Source: Skermanella pratensis
Lineage (GTDB): Bacteria; Pseudomonadota; Alphaproteobacteria; Azospirillales; Azospirillaceae
Assembly: GCF_008843145.1 (NCBI RefSeq)
Contig: NZ_CP030265.1
Span: 1,223,001 to 1,287,000, forward strand
Length of the DNA stretch: 64,000 bases
Reading direction: 5' to 3'
Below, one piece after another: positions 20,154-30,929 of this stretch. Both the position numbers and the translations under genes were made by a program. The notes below the pieces were generated by a model. That model searched no databases and was not told the origin of the DNA. It worked only from the letters and a program-made list of their open reading frames with translations. Positions within the stretch are counted from its first letter, which is position 1. Every line of letters begins with the position of its first letter.

Positions 20154-20981
20154 ATGGCACTCAAGAACTTCCGGCCTATCACGCCGTCGCTCCGCCAGCT
20201 CGTGCTGGTGGACCGTTCGGAGCTGTGGAAGGGCAAGCCGGTCAAGTCCCTCACCGAGGGCCTGACCAAGAGCGGCGGCCGCAACAACACCGGCCGCATA
20301 ACAGCACGCCGGATCGGCGGCGGCCACAAGCGCCGCTACCGTCTGGTTGACTTCAAGCGGCGCAAGTTCGACGCGCCGGCCGTCGTCGAGCGGCTGGAGT
20401 ACGATCCGAACCGCACCGCGTTCATCGCGCTGGTCCGCTACCAGGACGGTGAGCTGGCCTACATCCTGGCGCCCCAGCGCCTGAAGGTGGGCGACAGCGT
20501 CGTCTCCGGCGAGCGCGTGGACGTGAAGCCGGGCAACGCGATGCCGCTGAAGAACATCCCGGTGGGCACGATCGTCCACAATGTGGAGCTGAAGGCGGGC
20601 AAGGGTGGCCAGCTGGCCCGTTCGGCCGGCACCTACGTCCAGCTCGTCGGCCGCGACCAGGGCTATGCCCAGTTGAAGCTGGCGTCGGGCGAGCTCCGCG
20701 TCGTCCGAGGCGAGTGCCTCGCCACGATCGGCGCGGTGTCCAACCCCGACCAGTCCAACATCAACCTGGGCAAGGCCGGCCGCAATCGCTGGCTGGGCAA
20801 GCGCCCGTCAGTCCGTGGCGTCGCCATGAACCCGATCGACCACCCGCACGGCGGTGGCGAAGGCCGGACCTCCGGCGGCCGTCATCCGGTGACCCCGTGG
20901 GGCAAGCCGACCAAGGGCAAGAAGACGCGGAACAACAAGAAGACGGACGGGCAGATCCTGCGCCGCCGTCATTCGAAGTAA
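20154..20981 (+). CDS. rplB: 50S ribosomal protein L2
   Basis: The 275-residue protein has the RNA-binding and SH3-like domains and the conserved C-terminal [25 protein letters not shown] region with the His needed for peptidyl transferase centre function. Length is normal. It lies 14 bp after rplW. Confidence 0.98.
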   Translation: MALKNFRPITPSLRQLVLVDRSELWKGKPVKSLTEGLTKSGGRNNTGRITARRIGGGHKRRYRLVDFKRRKFDAPAVVERLEYDPNRTAFIALVRYQDGELAYILAPQRLKVGDSVVSGERVDVKPGNAMPLKNIPVGTIVHNVELKAGKGGQLARSAGTYVQLVGRDQGYAQLKLASGELRVVRGECLATIGAVSNPDQSNINLGKAGRNRWLGKRPSVRGVAMNPIDHPHGGGEGRTSGGRHPVTPWGKPTKGKKTRNNKKTDGQILRRRHSK

Positions 20982-20993
20982 AGGAGTTACGTC

Positions 20994-21272
20994 GTGGCGC
21001 GCAGCGTCTGGAAGGGGCCGTTCATCGACGGCTACCTGCTGAAGAAAGCCGATAAGGCGCGGGCAAGCGGGCGTAACGAGATCATCAAGATCTGGTCGCG
21101 TCGCTCCACCATCCTGCCCCAGTTCGTCGGTTTGACCTTCGGCGTTCACAATGGTCAGAAGTTCCTCCCCGTCATCGTGACCGAGAACATGATCGGCCAC
21201 AAATTCGGCGAGTTCTCTCCGACCCGGACCTATTACGGCCACGCGGCCGATAAGAAGTCGAAGAGGAAGTAG
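20994..21272 (+). CDS. rpsS: 30S ribosomal protein S19
   Basis: The 92-residue product starts at a GTG ([20 protein letters not shown]) behind AAAGGAG. It has the standard [19 protein letters not shown] core. S19 contacts the 30S head and intersubunit bridges. Confidence 0.97.
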   Translation: MARSVWKGPFIDGYLLKKADKARASGRNEIIKIWSRRSTILPQFVGLTFGVHNGQKFLPVIVTENMIGHKFGEFSPTRTYYGHAADKKSKRK

Positions 21273-21274
21273 CC

Positions 21275-21664
21275 ATGGGCAAGGCAGCGAATGCGCCTCG
21301 CATCGCCGAGAACGAGGCGATGGCGTTCGGCAAGATGATCCGTTCCTCGGCCCGCAAGCTCAACCTCGTCGCCGAGTTGATCCGCGGCAAGAGCGCACAG
21401 GCGGCCGTGGCCGACCTGACCTTCTCCAAGCGGCGCGTCGCCGACGAGGTCAGGAAGGTCCTGCAGTCTGCGATCGCGAACGCGGAGAACAACCACCAGC
21501 TGGACGTGGATCGCCTTTACGTGGCCCAGGCCACCGTCGGCCGCGCGCTGGTGATGAAGCGGTTCCACGCCCGCGCCCGCGGTCGCGGCGCCCGGATCGA
21601 GAAGCCGTTCAGCAACCTGACCGTGGTCGTGCGCGAGCGCGACGAAGCGGTGGAGGCCGAGTAA
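21275..21664 (+). CDS. rplV: 50S ribosomal protein L22
   Basis: The 129-residue protein has the [20 protein letters not shown] core and the beta-hairpin [19 protein letters not shown] that reaches into the exit tunnel. Two bases separate it from rpsS. Confidence 0.97.
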   Translation: MGKAANAPRIAENEAMAFGKMIRSSARKLNLVAELIRGKSAQAAVADLTFSKRRVADEVRKVLQSAIANAENNHQLDVDRLYVAQATVGRALVMKRFHARARGRGARIEKPFSNLTVVVRERDEAVEAE

Positions 21665-21665
21665 C

Positions 21666-22421
21666 ATGGGTCAGAAGATCAATCCCGTCGGGCTTCGGCT
21701 CGGCATCAACCGCACTTGGGATAGCCGCTGGTATGCGGATCGGGACTACGCCGACCTGTTGCATAGCGACCTGAAGCTGCGTAGTTTCCTCCAGGGCCGG
21801 CTTCAGCAGGCCGGGGTGTCCCGCGTGGTGATCGAGCGGCCTGCGAAAAAGGCCCGCGTGACCATCCATTCGGCGCGCCCGGGGGTTGTTATTGGCAAGA
21901 AGGGTGCCGATATCGAGAAGCTTCGCGTCGAGCTGGCGAAGATGACCGGTTCGGACGTCAACTTGAACATCGTCGAGATCCGCAAGCCGGAGATCGACGC
22001 CAAGCTGATCGCCGAGAACATCTCCAACCAGCTGGAGCGCCGCGTGGCTTTCCGCCGCGCCATGAAGCGTGCCGTGCAGTCCGCGATGCGCCTGGGAGCC
22101 CAGGGCATCCGGATCAACTGCTCCGGCCGCCTTGGCGGTGCGGAAATCGCGCGCATGGAGTGGTATCGCGAAGGTCGCGTGCCGCTGCACACGTTGCGTG
22201 CCGATGTGGATTACGGTGTCGCCACCGCGAAGACCACGTACGGTACCTGCGGCGTGAAGGTCTGGGTGTTCAAGGGCGAAATCCTTGCGCACGATCCGAT
22301 GGCGCAGGACAAGCGCGCCAATGAACAACAGGCCGGTCCCAGCGGACGGCCCGAGCGCGGCGAGCGCGGCGACCACCACCGGGGTGATCGCGGCGAGCGT
22401 GGCGATCGCGGCGATCGCTGA
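21666..22421 (+). CDS. rpsC: 30S ribosomal protein S3
   Basis: The 251-residue protein has a KH domain with [16 protein letters not shown] and the S3 C-terminal domain ([27 protein letters not shown]). After residue ~218 there is a repetitive Arg/Gly/Asp/Glu tail ([18 protein letters not shown]), likely disordered, as in several alphaproteobacteria. It binds mRNA at the entry site. Confidence 0.97.
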   Translation: MGQKINPVGLRLGINRTWDSRWYADRDYADLLHSDLKLRSFLQGRLQQAGVSRVVIERPAKKARVTIHSARPGVVIGKKGADIEKLRVELAKMTGSDVNLNIVEIRKPEIDAKLIAENISNQLERRVAFRRAMKRAVQSAMRLGAQGIRINCSGRLGGAEIARMEWYREGRVPLHTLRADVDYGVATAKTTYGTCGVKVWVFKGEILAHDPMAQDKRANEQQAGPSGRPERGERGDHHRGDRGERGDRGDR

Positions 22422-22451
22422 ACGGCAGGATACTAGTAGAGGGCACATGCC

Positions 22452-22877
22452 ATGCTAAGTCCTAAGCGTACGAAGTACCGCAAGGCACACAAGGGCCGTA
22501 TCCACGGCACCGCGAAGGGCGGCACGCAGCTCAACTTCGGCGCCTATGGCCTGAAGGCCATCGAGCCGGCGCGCATCACCGCGCGCCAGATCGAGGCGGC
22601 TCGCCGCGCGATCACCCGTCACATGAAGCGTCAGGGCCGCGTCTGGATCCGGATTTTCCCGGACGTTCCGGTCTCGACCAAGCCGGCCGAAGTCCGCATG
22701 GGCTCGGGCAAGGGCTCGCCCGAGTTCTGGGCTGCCCGCGTCCATCCCGGCCGCATCATGTTCGAACTGGACGGCGTCCCCGGCGACCTGGCCAAGCGGG
22801 CTTTCGAGCTTGCCGCCGCCAAGCTGCCGATCAAGACCCGGTTCATCACCCGCCTGGGCGAGGAGTTGGATCAATGA
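22452..22877 (+). CDS. rplP: 50S ribosomal protein L16
   Basis: The 141-residue protein starts [19 protein letters not shown] and has the conserved [16 protein letters not shown] and [15 protein letters not shown] segments. It is required for A-site tRNA placement. It overlaps rpmC by 4 bp. Confidence 0.97.
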   Translation: MLSPKRTKYRKAHKGRIHGTAKGGTQLNFGAYGLKAIEPARITARQIEAARRAITRHMKRQGRVWIRIFPDVPVSTKPAEVRMGSGKGSPEFWAARVHPGRIMFELDGVPGDLAKRAFELAAAKLPIKTRFITRLGEELDQ

Positions 22878-23077
22878 CGAAGCCGACCGATCTGCGCGCC
22901 AAGACCGCCGACGAGCTGAACGACCAACTCCTGACCCTGAAGAAGGAGCAGTTCAACCTGCGCTTCCGCCGGGCCTCGGGCCAGCTCGAGAACACCGCGC
23001 GCGTCGGCCAGGTGCGCCGCGACATCGCGCGCATCAAGACCATTCTGGGCGAGCGCGTGCGCTCGTCCGCGTCGTAG
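22874..23077 (+). CDS. rpmC: 50S ribosomal protein L29
   Basis: The 67-residue helical protein has the L29 pattern ([37 protein letters not shown]). It sits at the tunnel exit next to L23. The start overlaps the rplP stop (ATGA). Confidence 0.97.
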   Translation: MTKPTDLRAKTADELNDQLLTLKKEQFNLRFRRASGQLENTARVGQVRRDIARIKTILGERVRSSAS

Positions 23078-23087
23078 GAGTTTACCC

Positions 23088-23354
23088 ATGCCCCGGCGTG
23101 TTTTGCAGGGCACGGTCGTCAGCGACAAGGGCGATAAGACGATTATCGTCCTCGTCGAGCGTCGCGTGATGCATCCCGTGTACAAGAAGTTCATCCGGCA
23201 GTCGAAGCGTTACGCTGCCCATGACGAGGCCAACCAGTTCAAGACGGGCGATCAGGTCTTCATCGAGGAATGCCGCCCGATCTCGAAGCGCAAGCGCTGG
23301 ATGGTCCTTACCGACGCCGCAGCAGCGGCAGCCGCCGGCGCCTCCGCCGGCTGA
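23088..23354 (+). CDS. rpsQ: 30S ribosomal protein S17
   Basis: The 88-residue OB-fold protein has [15 protein letters not shown] and the conserved [13 protein letters not shown] region. A short Ala-rich C-terminal tail ([11 protein letters not shown]-like) follows the core. It binds 16S rRNA helices 7 and 11. Confidence 0.97.
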   Translation: MPRRVLQGTVVSDKGDKTIIVLVERRVMHPVYKKFIRQSKRYAAHDEANQFKTGDQVFIEECRPISKRKRWMVLTDAAAAAAAGASAG

Positions 23355-23371
23355 ATGAAGAGGTCTGACAT

Positions 23372-23740
23372 ATGATCCAGATGCAAACCAACCTGGAGGT
23401 CGCCGACAACAGCGGCGCGCGCCGGGTGCAGTGCATCAAGGTGCTTGGCGGATCCAAGCGCAAGGTGGCCGCCGTGGGCGACGTGATCGTCGTCTCGGTC
23501 AAGGAGGCCATCCCGCGCGGACGCGTCAAGAAGGGTGATGTGCACCGTGCGGTCATCGTCCGCACGTCCAAGGAGATCCGGCGCACCGACGGCAGCTCCA
23601 TCCGCTTCGACCGCAACGCAGCCGTGCTGATCAACAAGCAGGGCGAGCCCATCGGGACCCGTATCTTCGGGCCGGTGACCCGCGAGCTGCGCGGCAAGAA
23701 GTTCATGAAGATCATCTCGCTCGCGCCGGAGGTGCTGTGA
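23372..23740 (+). CDS. rplN: 50S ribosomal protein L14
   Basis: The 122-residue protein starts [19 protein letters not shown] and ends [10 protein letters not shown], both typical of L14. It forms an intersubunit bridge and contacts L19. The stop overlaps the rplX ATG by one base. Confidence 0.98.
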   Translation: MIQMQTNLEVADNSGARRVQCIKVLGGSKRKVAAVGDVIVVSVKEAIPRGRVKKGDVHRAVIVRTSKEIRRTDGSSIRFDRNAAVLINKQGEPIGTRIFGPVTRELRGKKFMKIISLAPEVL

Positions 23741-24060
23741 TGTCCGCAGCCAAGATCAGGAAGAAGGACAAGGTCGTCGTCATCGCCGGCAGGGACAAGG
23801 GTAAGACCGGCGAGGTGATCGAGGTCCTTCCCAAGGAGAACAGGGTCAAGGTGCGCGGCGTGAACATCGTCAAGAAGCACCAGCGCCAGACCCAGACCTC
23901 TGCCGGCGGCATCCTGGAGATCGAGGCGTTCATCCACGTCTCCAACGTCGCCCATGTCGACCCCAAAGACAACAAGCCGACCCGAGTGGGTTTCAAGACC
24001 CTCGAGGATGGCCGCAAGGTGCGCGTCGCCAAGCGGTCCGGCGAAGTCATCGATCTGTGA
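23740..24060 (+). CDS. rplX: 50S ribosomal protein L24
   Basis: The 106-residue protein has the KOW motif ([18 protein letters not shown]). It is an initiator of 50S assembly. I use ATG 23740, which overlaps the rplN stop; a GTG one codon earlier is also in frame. Confidence 0.97.
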   Translation: MSAAKIRKKDKVVVIAGRDKGKTGEVIEVLPKENRVKVRGVNIVKKHQRQTQTSAGGILEIEAFIHVSNVAHVDPKDNKPTRVGFKTLEDGRKVRVAKRSGEVIDL

Positions 24061-24068
24061 GCGCCACC

Positions 24069-24611
24069 ATGACGACCAGGCTGAAGAAGCAATACGACGA
24101 CGTCGTACGCCCGAAGTTGAAGGCTGAGTTCAACTACGCCAACGACATGGAAGTGCCGCGGATCGAGAAGATCGTCATCAACATGGGTGTTGGCGAGGCG
24201 ACCTCCGACGGCAAGAAGGTCAACTCGGCGGTGGCCGAGCTGACCGCGATCGCTGGCCAGCGGCCGGTGGTGACCAAGGCCCGCAAGTCGATCGCGCAGT
24301 TCAAGCTGCGTGAAGGCATGTCGATCGGCTGCAAGGTGACCCTGCGTCGCGAGCGCATGTACGAGTTCCTCGACCGTCTGGTGACGGTTGCCCTGCCGCG
24401 CGTCCGCGACTTCCGCGGCGTGCCGGGCAACAGCTTCGACGGCCGCGGCAACTACGCCATGGGCTTGAAAGAGCAGATCATCTTCCCGGAGATCGATTAC
24501 GACAGGATCGACGAGATCCGGGGCATGGACATCATCATCGTGACGACTGCGAAGACCGACAAGGAGGCCAAGGCGCTCCTCAAGGGCTTCGACATGCCGT
24601 TCGTCAGCTGA
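24069..24611 (+). CDS. rplE: 50S ribosomal protein L5
   Basis: The 180-residue protein binds 5S rRNA and forms the central protuberance. Conserved parts are [27 protein letters not shown]-like ([15 protein letters not shown]) and [22 protein letters not shown] at 24057 overlapping the rplX stop is in frame, but ATG 24069 gives the standard [11 protein letters not shown]. Confidence 0.97.
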   Translation: MTTRLKKQYDDVVRPKLKAEFNYANDMEVPRIEKIVINMGVGEATSDGKKVNSAVAELTAIAGQRPVVTKARKSIAQFKLREGMSIGCKVTLRRERMYEFLDRLVTVALPRVRDFRGVPGNSFDGRGNYAMGLKEQIIFPEIDYDRIDEIRGMDIIIVTTAKTDKEAKALLKGFDMPFVS

Positions 24612-24630
24612 GCGGCAGGAGGTTACAGCC

Positions 24631-24936
24631 ATGGCCAAGACAAGTGCCATCCAGAAGAACAAGCGCCGCGAGCGCATGGTCAAGCAGTTCGCCAACAAGC
24701 GCGCAGCGCTGAAGGCGATCGCCAAGGACACCTCGGTGACGCCCGAGGAGCAATTCGCCGCCCGTCTCAAGCTTGCCGAGATGCCGCGCAACTCGAGCCG
24801 GACCCGCGTTCGCAATCGCTGCGAGATGACTGGTCGTCCGCGCGCGTTCTATCGCAAGTTCAAGCTTTCGCGCATCACGCTCCGCGACCTGGCCTCCAAC
24901 GGCCAGATCCCGGGCATGACGAAGTCGAGCTGGTAA
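24631..24936 (+). CDS. rpsN: 30S ribosomal protein S14
   Basis: The 101-residue protein is the long, zinc-free type of S14. The CxxC pair of the zinc form is absent, and the C-terminal [21 protein letters not shown] region is standard. It lies 19 bp after rplE behind AGGAGG. Confidence 0.97.
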   Translation: MAKTSAIQKNKRRERMVKQFANKRAALKAIAKDTSVTPEEQFAARLKLAEMPRNSSRTRVRNRCEMTGRPRAFYRKFKLSRITLRDLASNGQIPGMTKSSW

Positions 24937-24951
24937 GGGGGGATCGGAAAG

Positions 24952-25350
24952 ATGTCTTTGAGCGATCCTTTGGGCGATATGCTGACCCGTATCCGCAACG
25001 GTCAGCGGGCTCACATGACCAGCGTCGACAGCCCGGCATCCAAGCTGCGGGCGAGCGTGCTGGAAGTTCTGAAGCGCGAAGGTTACATACGCGGCTATTT
25101 CCAGGAGGAACTGCGCCCCGGTATCGCGCAGCTCCGGATCGAGCTGAAGTATCACGAGGGCGAACCGGTCATAAAGACCATCAACCGCGTGTCCAAGCCC
25201 GGCCGTCGCGTCTACTCGAAGATCAAGGACCTGCCGCGCGTCTATAACGGTCTCGGGATCTCGATCCTGTCGACCCCGCGTGGCGTGATGTCCGACAACG
25301 AAGCCCGCGCCGCCAATGTCGGCGGTGAAGTGCTTTGCCGCGTGTTCTAA
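24952..25350 (+). CDS. rpsH: 30S ribosomal protein S8
   Basis: The 132-residue protein starts [18 protein letters not shown] and ends with [20 protein letters not shown] and GGEVLCRVF, all S8 signatures. In E. coli S8 represses the spc operon by binding near rplE. Confidence 0.97.
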   Translation: MSLSDPLGDMLTRIRNGQRAHMTSVDSPASKLRASVLEVLKREGYIRGYFQEELRPGIAQLRIELKYHEGEPVIKTINRVSKPGRRVYSKIKDLPRVYNGLGISILSTPRGVMSDNEARAANVGGEVLCRVF

Positions 25351-25359
25351 GAGGCAGCC

Positions 25360-25896
25360 ATGTCACGAATTGGTAAACACCCCGTGCCGGTCCCGGCTGG
25401 CGTTGACGTCGCCGTCAACGGCCAGACCCTGACGGCCAAGGGCAAGCTGGGCCAGCTCAGCATGACCCTGATCGATGACATCGCGGCCTCGCTGGACGAT
25501 GGCAAGGTCGTCGTCAAGCCGCGTCATGCGGACAGCAAGCGCGGCAAGATGATGTGGGCGACCTCGCGGACCCTCGTGGCCAACATGGTCAAGGGCGTCA
25601 GCGAGGGCTTCACGGTCAACCTCGAAATCAACGGCGTCGGCTATCGCGCCGCCGTGCAGGGCAGCGACCTGGTTCTCCAGCTCGGCTACTCGCACGACGT
25701 CACGTATCCGATCCCCGCCGGGATCACGATCAAGACCGAGCGTCCGACCGCGATCTCCGTTTCCGGGGCCGACCGCCAGAAGGTCGGCCAAGTCGCCGCA
25801 GAAATCCGTCAGTTCCGTAAGCCGGAGCCTTACAAGGGCAAGGGCATCAAGTACGCGACGGAGACTCTGCTGCGCAAGGAAGGCAAGAAGAAGTAG
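25360..25896 (+). CDS. rplF: 50S ribosomal protein L6
   Basis: The 178-residue protein has the duplicated L6 fold, with [21 protein letters not shown] in the middle and [17 protein letters not shown] near the end. It sits at the base of the L7/L12 stalk. Length is normal. Confidence 0.97.
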   Translation: MSRIGKHPVPVPAGVDVAVNGQTLTAKGKLGQLSMTLIDDIAASLDDGKVVVKPRHADSKRGKMMWATSRTLVANMVKGVSEGFTVNLEINGVGYRAAVQGSDLVLQLGYSHDVTYPIPAGITIKTERPTAISVSGADRQKVGQVAAEIRQFRKPEPYKGKGIKYATETLLRKEGKKK

Positions 25897-25907
25897 GGGT
25901 ACGGCCG

Positions 25908-26270
25908 ATGAAAACGTCAAGGGAACTGAACGTACGCCGCAGGATGCGGGTGCGTACGCAGATCAGGAAGAAGGCGGGCGGCCGGCCCAGGCTGTCGGTT
26001 TTCCGGTCCAGCAAGCACATCTACGTCCAGGTGATCGACGACAGCGAGGGCAAGACCCTGGCGTCCGCGTCGACCATCGACAAGGATCTGCGCGAGTCGC
26101 TGAAGACCGGCGCCGACATCGAAGCCGCCAAGCTGGTCGGCAAGCTGATCGCCGAGCGGGCGACGGCTGCCGGCGTCACGCAGGTGGTCTTCGACCGCGG
26201 CGGCTATCTCTTCCACGGGCGCGTCAAGGCGCTTGCCGACGCCGCGCGTGAAGCCGGCCTGTCGTTCTAA
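25908..26270 (+). CDS. rplR: 50S ribosomal protein L18
   Basis: The 120-residue protein has [20 protein letters not shown] and the C-terminal [22 protein letters not shown]18 binds 5S rRNA together with L5. Confidence 0.97.
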   Translation: MKTSRELNVRRRMRVRTQIRKKAGGRPRLSVFRSSKHIYVQVIDDSEGKTLASASTIDKDLRESLKTGADIEAAKLVGKLIAERATAAGVTQVVFDRGGYLFHGRVKALADAAREAGLSF

Positions 26271-26282
26271 GGGGACCCGAAT

Positions 26283-26885
26283 ATGGCACGCAATGAAAGA
26301 GGCGGCGAGCGCGACCAGCGCGGCGGCGACAACCGGGACCGTCAGAACCGGGGCGGCGATCGCGAAGAGAGCGATCTGGTTGAAAAGCTGGTCGGCATCA
26401 ACCGTGTCGCCAAGGTGGTGAAGGGTGGCCGTCGGTTCGGCTTCGCGGCCCTGGTGGTCGTGGGCGACGCCAAGGGCCGCGTCGGCGTCGGGTCGGGCAA
26501 GGCCCGCGAGGTGCCGGAAGCGATCCGCAAGGCGACCGACCAGGCCAAGCGCACCATGATCCGCGTTCCGCTCCGCGAGGGCCGGACCCTGCACCACGAC
26601 GTGCATGGTCACTTCGGCGCCGGCCGCGTCGTCCTCCGGGCGGCTCCGACCGGTACCGGCATCATCGCCGGCGGTCCGATGCGCGCGATCTTCGAGGCGC
26701 TGGGCGTGCAGGACGTGGTGACGAAGTCGATCGGCACCTCGAACCCGCACAACATGATCAAGGCGACCTTCGACGCCCTGGCGCAGGTGGTCAGCCCCCG
26801 GGCCGTGGCCGCGCGCCGCGGCCGCCGGGTCAGCGACATCCTGGGCCGTCGCGACGCGACCGGCACCGAGATCAAGGAGGCCTGA
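26283..26885 (+). CDS. rpsE: 30S ribosomal protein S5
   Basis: The 200-residue protein begins with a charged N-terminal extension ([19 protein letters not shown]) absent from E. coli. It then has the S5 core ([56 protein letters not shown]). S5 takes part in decoding fidelity. Confidence 0.97.
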   Translation: MARNERGGERDQRGGDNRDRQNRGGDREESDLVEKLVGINRVAKVVKGGRRFGFAALVVVGDAKGRVGVGSGKAREVPEAIRKATDQAKRTMIRVPLREGRTLHHDVHGHFGAGRVVLRAAPTGTGIIAGGPMRAIFEALGVQDVVTKSIGTSNPHNMIKATFDALAQVVSPRAVAARRGRRVSDILGRRDATGTEIKEA

Positions 26886-26887
26886 TC

Positions 26888-27085
26888 ATGGCTGACGACA
26901 CCAAGAGCACCGTCATCGTGACGCAGATCGGCAGCCCGATCGGTCGCAAGAAGGATCAGCGCGAGACCCTCGTCGGTCTCGGGCTGAACAAGCTGCACCG
27001 CACGCGGGAGCTGGAGGACACCCCTTCCGTCCGCGGCATGATCGCCAAGGTTCAGCATCTGGTTCGCGTCGAGAGCCAGGGCTGA
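26888..27085 (+). CDS. rpmD: 50S ribosomal protein L30
   Basis: The 65-residue protein has [28 protein letters not shown], the L30 core. It is missing from some lineages but present here in its usual place, 2 bp after rpsE. Confidence 0.96.
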   Translation: MADDTKSTVIVTQIGSPIGRKKDQRETLVGLGLNKLHRTRELEDTPSVRGMIAKVQHLVRVESQG

Positions 27086-27110
27086 GAACGGGCGAGGGGA
27101 TAACAAGATC

Positions 27111-27602
27111 ATGAAACTCAACGAGATCCGGGACAATGCCGGCGCCCGCAAGAACCGCATCCGCGTCGGACGCGGTATCGGTTCGGGCAAGGGCAAGACC
27201 GGCGGCCGCGGCGTGAAGGGTCAGACCTCGCGTACCGGCGTCGCGATTAAGGGCTTCGAAGGCGGTCAGATGCCCCTGCATCGCCGCCTGCCGAAGCGCG
27301 GCTTCACCAACATCTTCGCCAAGGACTATGCCGTGGCGAACCTGGGCAAGATCCAGCAGGCCATCGAGTCCGGCAAGCTGGACGCCTCGCAGCTGATCAC
27401 CGGGGAGATCCTGGTGGCTGCCGGCGTCGCCCAGAACAGCCGCGACGGCGTTCGCCTTCTGGCCAAGGGCGAGCTGACGGCCAAGGCGAGCTTCAAGGTG
27501 GCGGGCGCCTCGGCGTCGGCCATCGCCGCGGTCGAGGCCCTGGGCGGCACCGTGGAAGTCACGGTGGCTAAGAAGACCCAAGAGGCTTCCGCGGCCGAGT
27601 GA
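27111..27602 (+). CDS. rplO: 50S ribosomal protein L15
   Basis: The 163-residue protein has the glycine-rich N-terminal stretch ([21 protein letters not shown]) and [17 protein letters not shown]. The C-terminal globular part is somewhat Ala-rich. It is a late 50S assembly protein directly before secY. Confidence 0.97.
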   Translation: MKLNEIRDNAGARKNRIRVGRGIGSGKGKTGGRGVKGQTSRTGVAIKGFEGGQMPLHRRLPKRGFTNIFAKDYAVANLGKIQQAIESGKLDASQLITGEILVAAGVAQNSRDGVRLLAKGELTAKASFKVAGASASAIAAVEALGGTVEVTVAKKTQEASAAE

Positions 27603-27692
27603 TCGACCGCGAACGTCAGGCCGGCGCTTCTTCGGGGGCGCCGGCCATGCCCGTTACGACATACTTCGCACGTGAGCGTCGAGGAATAGAAT

Positions 27693-29036
27693 ATGGCATC
27701 AGCGGCCGAACAGCTCGCCGCCAATATCAACTTTGGCGCCTTTGCGAAGGCTACCGAGCTGAAGAAGCGGATCTGGTTCACCCTCGGGGCCCTGATCATC
27801 TATCGGCTCGGCACCTATATCCCGCTGCCGGGCATCGATCCGAACATCCTGGCCGACATCTTCCGTCAGAACTCCGGCGGCATCCTGGACATGTTCAACA
27901 TGTTCTCGGGCGGCGCCCTGTCGCGGATGACCATCTTCGCCCTCAACATTATGCCGTACATCTCGGCATCGATCATCATCCAGCTCATGACGGCGGTGTC
28001 TCCGACGCTCGAGCAGTTGAAAAAGGAGGGCGAGAGCGGCCGCAAGAAACTGAACCAGTACACCCGCTACCTTACCGTCCTGCTGGCGACCGTGCAGGCG
28101 TACGGCATGGCCGTGGGCCTGCAGGGCATGACGGGATCAGGCGGTCCCGCGGTGGACAATCCCGGCGTCTTCTTCCTGGCGACGACCGTCATTACGCTGG
28201 TCGGCGGCACCATCTTCCTGATGTGGCTGGGCGAGCAGATCACGGCCCGGGGCGTCGGCAACGGCATCTCGCTGATCATCTTCGCCGGCATCGTCGCGGA
28301 ACTGCCGCGGGCGCTGGCCGGTACGCTGGAACTGGGCCGTACCGGCGCGCTGTCGACCTTCTTCATCATCTTCCTGCTGCTGATGGCGGTGGGAGTGATC
28401 TTCTTCATCGTGTTCATGGAGCGGGCCCAGCGCCGGATCATCGTCCAATATCCGAAGCGCCAGGTCGGCAACCGGATGTTCGGCGGCGAGAGCTCGCATC
28501 TCCCGCTGAAGCTCAACACGTCGGGCGTCATCCCGCCGATCTTCGCCAGCTCGCTGCTGCTGCTGCCGCTGACCGTGGCCGGGTTCTCCGGCGGGCAGGG
28601 GCCGGAGTGGCTGACCGCGATCACGACCTACCTGGGCCACGGCCAGCCGCTGTACATCATCCTGTACGTGGCGCTGATCGTGTTCTTCTGCTTCTTCTAT
28701 ACGGCCATCGTCTTCAATCCCTCGGAGACTGCCGACAACCTGAAGAAGTATGGCGGCTTCATTCCCGGCATCCGCCCGGGCAAGAACACGGCCGACTATC
28801 TGGATTATGTCCTCACCCGACTGACCGTCGTGGGTGCGGCATATTTGTCCGTGGTCTGCCTATTGCCCGAAATCCTGATTTCGCAGTATGCCGTCCCGTT
28901 CTATTTTGGCGGCACCAGCCTGTTGATCGTGGTCACCGTCACGATGGATACCGTCGCGCAGATACATTCGCATCTGCTGGCCCATCAATACGAAGGCCTG
29001 ATCAAGAAGGCTAAGCTGCGGGGGAGGAGAGGATGA
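27693..29036 (+). CDS. secY: Preprotein translocase subunit SecY
   Basis: The 447-residue integral membrane protein is the channel of the Sec translocon. Ten hydrophobic helices can be traced. The plug/lateral-gate regions show [12 protein letters not shown] and [14 protein letters not shown], and the cytoplasmic loop with the conserved Arg for SecA/ribosome contact reads [22 protein letters not shown]. It lies 90 bp after rplO. Its last 4 bp overlap adk, suggesting coupled translation. Confidence 0.97.
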   Translation: MASAAEQLAANINFGAFAKATELKKRIWFTLGALIIYRLGTYIPLPGIDPNILADIFRQNSGGILDMFNMFSGGALSRMTIFALNIMPYISASIIIQLMTAVSPTLEQLKKEGESGRKKLNQYTRYLTVLLATVQAYGMAVGLQGMTGSGGPAVDNPGVFFLATTVITLVGGTIFLMWLGEQITARGVGNGISLIIFAGIVAELPRALAGTLELGRTGALSTFFIIFLLLMAVGVIFFIVFMERAQRRIIVQYPKRQVGNRMFGGESSHLPLKLNTSGVIPPIFASSLLLLPLTVAGFSGGQGPEWLTAITTYLGHGQPLYIILYVALIVFFCFFYTAIVFNPSETADNLKKYGGFIPGIRPGKNTADYLDYVLTRLTVVGAAYLSVVCLLPEILISQYAVPFYFGGTSLLIVVTVTMDTVAQIHSHLLAHQYEGLIKKAKLRGRRG

Positions 29037-29689
29037 ATTTGATACTGCTGGGACCGCCGGGGGCGGGCAAGGGGACCCAGGCGAAGCGCCTCGAGGATCG
29101 GCACGGACTCGTTCAGCTTTCGACCGGGGACATGCTGCGGTCGGTCGTCGCCAGCGGTGCGCCGCTGGGCCAGCAGGCCAAGGAGATCATGGCCGCCGGC
29201 AAGCTGATGCCGGACGAGCTGATGATCAAGATGATCGCGGATCGCATCTCCCAGCCGGACTGCGCGGCCGGCTTCATCCTCGACGGCTTCCCGCGGACGG
29301 TTCCCCAGGCCGAGGCCCTGGACCGTATGCTGGAAGACAAGGGGCTTAAGCTCGACCAGGTGATCGAGATGAAGGTGGACGATGCCGCCCTGGTGGACCG
29401 GATCACCGGCCGTTACACCTGCTCCAAATGCGGCCGCGGCTATCATGACACGTTCCAGAAGCCGGCCGTCGAAGGCGTCTGCGATGCCTGCGGCTCGACC
29501 GAGTTCACCCGGCGGGCCGACGACAACGCGGAGACCGTTACCACCCGGCTGGCCGCCTATCACAAGCAGACCGCGCCGATCCTGCCCTATTATCAGGCCC
29601 GCGGCGTCCTGGAAGCGGTGGACGGCATGGCCGACATCGACGAAGTGACCGTACAGATCGAGGCGCTGCTGCAGGACAAGGCAGCCTGA
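29033..29689 (+). CDS. adk: Adenylate kinase
   Basis: The 218-residue enzyme interconverts ATP + AMP and 2 ADP. The P-loop is [10 protein letters not shown] and the AMP-binding site includes STGDMLR and [11 protein letters not shown]. The LID domain carries four cysteines (CSKCGRGY...CDACG), so this is the zinc-binding long form. It overlaps the end of secY by 4 bp. Confidence 0.97.
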   Translation: MNLILLGPPGAGKGTQAKRLEDRHGLVQLSTGDMLRSVVASGAPLGQQAKEIMAAGKLMPDELMIKMIADRISQPDCAAGFILDGFPRTVPQAEALDRMLEDKGLKLDQVIEMKVDDAALVDRITGRYTCSKCGRGYHDTFQKPAVEGVCDACGSTEFTRRADDNAETVTTRLAAYHKQTAPILPYYQARGVLEAVDGMADIDEVTVQIEALLQDKAA

Positions 29690-29747
29690 GGACTTCGGCA
29701 TCTTCGCGATCATGGCTCCTCGATTACGGTCGTGGGGCAGACACCGG

Positions 29748-29775
29748 TTGACTCAAGGAGCGCGGTGAGTATACT
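29748..29775 (+). promoter_or_regulatory. Sigma70-type promoter for the rpsM-rpoA block
   Basis: TTGACT (29748-29753) and TATACT (29770-29775) are 16 bp apart, 5 of 6 matches each. It lies about 130 bp before rpsM in the 213-bp gap after adk, where a break in the superoperon is expected. The -10 hexamer lies within the inverted repeat listed next. Confidence 0.6.
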
Positions 29776-29787
29776 CCGCGCTCCTTG
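29754..29787. repeat. 12-bp perfect inverted repeat surrounding the -10 element
   Basis: CAAGGAGCGCGG (29754-29765) and CCGCGCTCCTTG (29776-29787) are exact reverse complements with a 10-nt loop. The central GAGTATACTC (29767-29776) is itself a palindrome. It could be an operator overlapping the promoter, the terminator of the secY-adk transcript, or both. Confidence 0.6.
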
Positions 29788-29902
29788 GTTCCTGAGGGAA
29801 CCGAGACCTGAATACTCGTCCTGATTCGGCACGGCTGGTCAGGACCGCGACCGAGACGGACGGCCCCTTACGGGCCACAGATCAAATGTTAAGGAGACGA
29901 GC

Positions 29903-30271
29903 GTGGCGCGTATTGCTGGCGTCAATATCCCGGCGCAGAAGCGCGTGGAGATCGGCCTGACCTATATCCATGGTATCGGACCTTCCAAAGCCAAGGAAAT
30001 CTGCGGCAAGGTCGCCATCCCCGCTGAACGCCGTGTCAACGAACTGACCGACGACGAGATCCTGAAGATCCGCGAAGTGATCGACAGCGACTACCGTGTC
30101 GAGGGCGACCTGCGCCGTCAGGTGGCGATGAACATCAAGCGCCTGATGGACCTGGGCAGCTACCGGGGTCTGCGGCACCGCAAGGGCCTGCCGGTCCGCG
30201 GCCAGCGCACGCACACCAATGCGCGCACCCGCAAGGGTCCGGCCAAGCCGATCGCTGGCAAGAAGAAGTAA
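29903..30271 (+). CDS. rpsM: 30S ribosomal protein S13
   Basis: The 122-residue protein has [23 protein letters not shown] and the C-terminal [19 protein letters not shown] tail that touches P-site tRNA. Its start codon follows AAGGAGACGAGC. First gene of the alpha block. rpmJ, which often lies near here in other bacteria, is absent. Confidence 0.98.
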   Translation: MARIAGVNIPAQKRVEIGLTYIHGIGPSKAKEICGKVAIPAERRVNELTDDEILKIREVIDSDYRVEGDLRRQVAMNIKRLMDLGSYRGLRHRKGLPVRGQRTHTNARTRKGPAKPIAGKKK

Positions 30272-30292
30272 GAGATAGGACGGACAGGACCC

Positions 30293-30691
30293 ATGGCCAA
30301 GCCTTCTGCCGCTTCCGCGCGCCTTCGTCGTCGCGAGCGCAAGAACATCACTTCGGGCGTCGCTCACGTCAACGCCTCGTTCAACAACACCATGATCACG
30401 ATCACCGACGCGCAGGGCAACACCATCGCCTGGTCGTCGTCGGGTTCCCAGGGCTTCAAGGGATCGCGCAAGTCGACTCCTTACGCGGCTCAGATCGCCG
30501 CCGAGGATGCCGGCCGCAAGGCCCAGGAGCATGGCATGAAGACCCTCGAGGTCGAGGTCAAGGGTCCTGGTTCGGGACGCGAGTCGGCCCTGCGCGCCCT
30601 GCAGTCGGTGGGCTTTGCGATCACCTCGATCCGCGACGTCACTCCGATCCCGCACAACGGCGTCCGCCCGCCGAAGAAGCGCCGCGTCTGA
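30293..30691 (+). CDS. rpsK: 30S ribosomal protein S11
   Basis: The 132-residue protein has [21 protein letters not shown] and the C-terminal [23 protein letters not shown]. It is part of the 30S platform. It lies 21 bp after rpsM. rpsD is not in this cluster. Confidence 0.98.
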   Translation: MAKPSAASARLRRRERKNITSGVAHVNASFNNTMITITDAQGNTIAWSSSGSQGFKGSRKSTPYAAQIAAEDAGRKAQEHGMKTLEVEVKGPGSGRESALRALQSVGFAITSIRDVTPIPHNGVRPPKKRRV

Positions 30692-30929
30692 TTTATCGGA
30701 CGGCTCTCTGCCGGAGCAACCTTCGTCGAAGGGTTCCGGGGAGGCGTTCATTACCGCGCCTCCAGTTGCCCGCCGTTCCGGGAAAGCCGGCCATAGAGCC
30801 ATCATGGCCGGTCAAGCATGGGGACGGCGGCCGAGATTGCCGAAACCCTTCCTGTTCAGGGAGGGTATCGGCATTTCTGCGTTGGCACACTGGAAATGGC
30901 GCGTCAACCCGATGGCATGAGGTCAAGAC
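30692..30929 (+). other. Structured rpsK-rpoA spacer
   Basis: These 238 bp contain at least three stem-loops. CCGGCCAT/ATGGCCGG (30787-30794 with 30804-30811) is perfect. ACCCTTCCT/AGGGAGGGT (30845-30853 with 30858-30866) has one GU pair. GAGGCG/CGCCTC lies near 30740-30765. None is followed by a T tract. A short open frame overlaps but is not convincing as a gene. Confidence 0.5.
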
